In this document: one piece after another, positions 23,213 through 25,199 of the stretch | How positions within the stretch are numbered: position 1 is the first letter of the stretch | Layout: every line of letters begins with the position of its first letter | From: an uncultured Alphaproteobacteria bacterium | GTDB taxonomy: Bacteria; Pseudomonadota; Alphaproteobacteria; RUG11792 | Direction: 5' to 3' | Length of the DNA stretch: 25,199 bases | Assembly: GCA_958448685.1 (NCBI GenBank) | Contig: CAUDEV010000009.1 | Location: forward strand, 1-25,199 | Position numbers and translations under genes: made by a program | Notes under the pieces: generated by a model | Database searches by the model: none | Told to the model about the DNA's origin: nothing | What the model saw: the letters and a program-made list of their open reading frames with translations, nothing else

Positions 23213-24952
23213 TTACTCGTTTGAACCAATATTCAAAGTCGTTCCAGCGACAACGGTTAGTGTAGCTCCTGGATTTACTTTCAAATTCTTGATAGCTGTA
23301 TATCCTGAATTATTTATCTTATTTTCGCCACTAATTTCAAGATTAATAGCACTCATATCTGAAGCTAAATTAACTGGAAGAGCGTTATCTCCACTTGCTA
23401 CAACCCTCGTTATTCCTTCTGCAAATGATGCATTTCCTGTAAATGCATTTTGACTTCCTGCGAATTCAATAACTTGATCAGAATCAACGGTTTTCCCAGT
23501 AGCAAATTTCAATGCATCAGATCCTTCAAATTGAATATTTACAGTTTCATCAACAGATAATCCTGCAGCCGCATTATAATCTTTCACGATCATTTGCATT
23601 TCACTTGTTTTTAGTTTATTCTCACTTGAGTTCAATGTGATATCAGTCAAAATTTCCGGAAAAGTCAAACGCTCATCAGTGTTAGCATCACCATATGGAA
23701 TTCCATTAAATGTCGTAATCGTTGATTCTGTTGCAAATTTATCCAAACACTCTTGTTTTGCTTCATCAGTAGTTTTGCCGGCATCATGTTGAACTTTTAT
23801 ATACTTTTCTTCCGAAACAGTCGGAGCTCCGAACCTTTCCTCAGAAGCATATTCATATTCAGCAGTGACATCACTAACTTGCAATCCAGTCAACGTCGCG
23901 GCAGTCGTATCTTTCAACATCACTGTGCCTCCTTGAATGCTTCCGGAAAATTGATCTCCACTAGCCTCAACGAGATTTAATTTTCCCGAATTGTTATCAA
24001 ATGTACCACCAGGAACATCTCCATTTTTTAATTGAGTTTTTATTTCCTCAGGAGCAGAACTACCTTCAATAGCTGATTTCACTTGTGCTATAAAAGATTC
24101 CTCTGATTGAGGTGTTGAACGCCATTCTAAGTCGACTTCTAAACGCTCATTTTTCTCATACGTCCAATTTATAGTATCTGGCAAATGTTCAACATCGGCT
24201 TTTGATAATTCGATTTTATTTTTCACTATAGCAACCTCACCATCCAAATCAGTACATTGTCTCTCATATTCCCAATTCTCCCTATTTAAATCAGCAGTTT
24301 GATCTACACGATCTAAAATCTGACTAGGATCATCACTTATACTATCATGACGAAGCATAATTTTTCCTGATATTTCCCCTGCTGCATAAGTATCAAGTGA
24401 GGAATCAAAAGTCCATTCAATATGCCCGCTACAGGGCTGAGGAGATATTGAATAATAATAGCCTTTTTGAGGTAAATTTTCAGGAACTGATTCAAAAGCA
24501 ACTTTGTTCTTAGCTATTATGTCCTTCCCATCCTCAGTATATTTACCCCTATTTGTATCCCACTTTGAAAAATCTAGATCATCAACACCCATAACTCTAG
24601 CAATATCTAAATTATCCTTATCATCAAATACAGCTATAATACTCCCTGCAAGATATTGTCCAATAGGGGGCACTCCAAGGCTATATGTTGCGTTTGCGTC
24701 TTGATAATCAGCGAGAGTTGAGCTCCTTTGCACAGATATCGCTAATCCACCATCAGATTTGAATGATAAAGTTGCCTTATTATTAAAAACTCCGTTTTCA
24801 TTAACACTTATAAGGCCAGTAACATCAGCATCTTTGTTTTGATTAACGGTACCATTAACTACAAAATTTCCAGCTACATAAGAATCAGTAGCAGCAAAAC
24901 CAGAAGTTGAAATAATAGCACTTGTCAAGATTAATTTTGTAAATCTATTCAT
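23213..24952 (-). CDS. Large exported, repeat-like protein of unknown function
   Basis: The product is 579 aa from the ATG at 24950-24952, chosen because ATGGAGG lies just upstream; an in-frame ATG 16 codons earlier lacks such a site. The signal peptide is MNRFTKLILTSAIISTSGFA, with cleavage after GFA. The front (VAGNFVVNGTVNQNKDADVT) and back (LKVNPGATLTVVAGTTLNIG) have the turn-rich pattern of beta-helix passenger domains. The middle, about 150-420, is different, with WTFDSSLDTYAAGE, charged stretches and Cys residues. No beta-barrel translocator or anchor motif occurs at the C-terminus. It may be a secreted or surface structural protein. No family is recognised. The gene ends in a strong hairpin, and the small exported protein at 12583-13086 is similar in style. 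Confidence 0.6.
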   Translation of the reverse strand: MNRFTKLILTSAIISTSGFAATDSYVAGNFVVNGTVNQNKDADVTGLISVNENGVFNNKATLSFKSDGGLAISVQRSSTLADYQDANATYSLGVPPIGQYLAGSIIAVFDDKDNLDIARVMGVDDLDFSKWDTNRGKYTEDGKDIIAKNKVAFESVPENLPQKGYYYSISPQPCSGHIEWTFDSSLDTYAAGEISGKIMLRHDSISDDPSQILDRVDQTADLNRENWEYERQCTDLDGEVAIVKNKIELSKADVEHLPDTINWTYEKNERLEVDLEWRSTPQSEESFIAQVKSAIEGSSAPEEIKTQLKNGDVPGGTFDNNSGKLNLVEASGDQFSGSIQGGTVMLKDTTAATLTGLQVSDVTAEYEYASEERFGAPTVSEEKYIKVQHDAGKTTDEAKQECLDKFATESTITTFNGIPYGDANTDERLTFPEILTDITLNSSENKLKTSEMQMIVKDYNAAAGLSVDETVNIQFEGSDALKFATGKTVDSDQVIEFAGSQNAFTGNASFAEGITRVVASGDNALPVNLASDMSAINLEISGENKINNSGYTAIKNLKVNPGATLTVVAGTTLNIGSNE

Positions 24953-25094
24953 ATTTTCCTCCATAAAAGTTATACTTACGTTATAGAGAAGTGTTTTCAA
25001 AACTTTTCTTCCCTAAATTCAATTTTAAAAAAAAAGGTAAATTTTCAGTTAACAATACTATTTTTTATTTTGGAGATACTGGAATTGATTCATA

Positions 25095-25181
25095 ATGTCT
25101 TCCGAAAGCGCTATAGGTGCCCCTGCGGTGTCATCAGCCGTTTGCCGGTGAGGCCATCTTTTTAATTCACACTTCCGTGCA
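25095..25181 (+). repeat. 86-87-nt dispersed repeat, copy B
   Basis: This is the inverted partner of 963-1048. It begins with an ATG (25095-25097) opening an 18-codon frame MSSESAIGAPAVSSAVCR that stops at 25149-25151 because of a one-base shift relative to copy A. After the shift, the frame GEAIFLIHTSV still aligns with GEVFFLIHASV of copy A. The remainder of 24953-25199 is AT-rich and contains the probable promoter of the large exported-protein gene. Confidence 0.75.
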
Positions 25182-25199
25182 GTGACTTATTTTGATAGG

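Overview
The window is about 25 kb of an AT-rich (by eye near 30% GC) alphaproteobacterial chromosome, probably from a host-associated or genome-reduced lineage such as the Holosporales, Rickettsiales or a gut alphaproteobacterium. The evidence is the single long bifunctional Rsh, a DivL-type PAS/pseudo-kinase, short core enzymes, many tight same-strand gene pairs, and decayed mobile genes in AT-rich gaps. The species cannot be fixed from sequence alone.

Layout. 1-1099: an unrecognised, possibly phage-derived gene, then a non-coding stretch with a GC-rich palindrome and an 86-nt repeat. 1100-3286: a DivL-like signalling protein whose phospho-acceptor position is Arg. 3287-5698: an accessory graveyard with duplicated gene tails, a truncated AAA_14-type ATPase and a serine recombinase broken twice. 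5699-10561, minus strand: rsh, a small HTH protein, and a PAP2-like membrane protein paired with rmuC. 10562-11357: a control region with a possible small RNA, a palindromic operator and promoter, an NrdD C-terminal-like mini-protein, and tRNA-Ser(CGA) and tRNA-Leu(UAG). 11358-12578: an MFS transporter. 12583-17064, minus strand: a small exported protein, gpmI, an ASCH protein, an RluC-type pseudouridine synthase and ispG. 17230-18232: a SIMPL protein and tRNA-Thr(GGU). 18236-23137, minus strand: a family 2 glycosyltransferase, then the overlapping set asd-hemW-surE-nlpD-like. 23213-24952: a large exported repeat-like protein. The end of the window carries a second, inverted copy of the 86-nt repeat.

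How the genes work together. Most of the window is housekeeping: stringent response (rsh), glycolysis (gpmI), MEP isoprenoid synthesis (ispG), the lysine/diaminopimelate and threonine branch (asd), translation (rluC, tRNAs) and envelope division (nlpD-like, divL). The unusual material lies between the genes: three copies of a 44-48 bp GC-tipped palindrome with a TATAAT-like core (one inside the apparent ispG promoter), the inverted 86-nt repeat pair about 24 kb apart, and the operator/terminator cluster near 10.6 kb. Two exported proteins with the same translation-start layout (12583-13086 and 23213-24952) may be surface proteins of one type.
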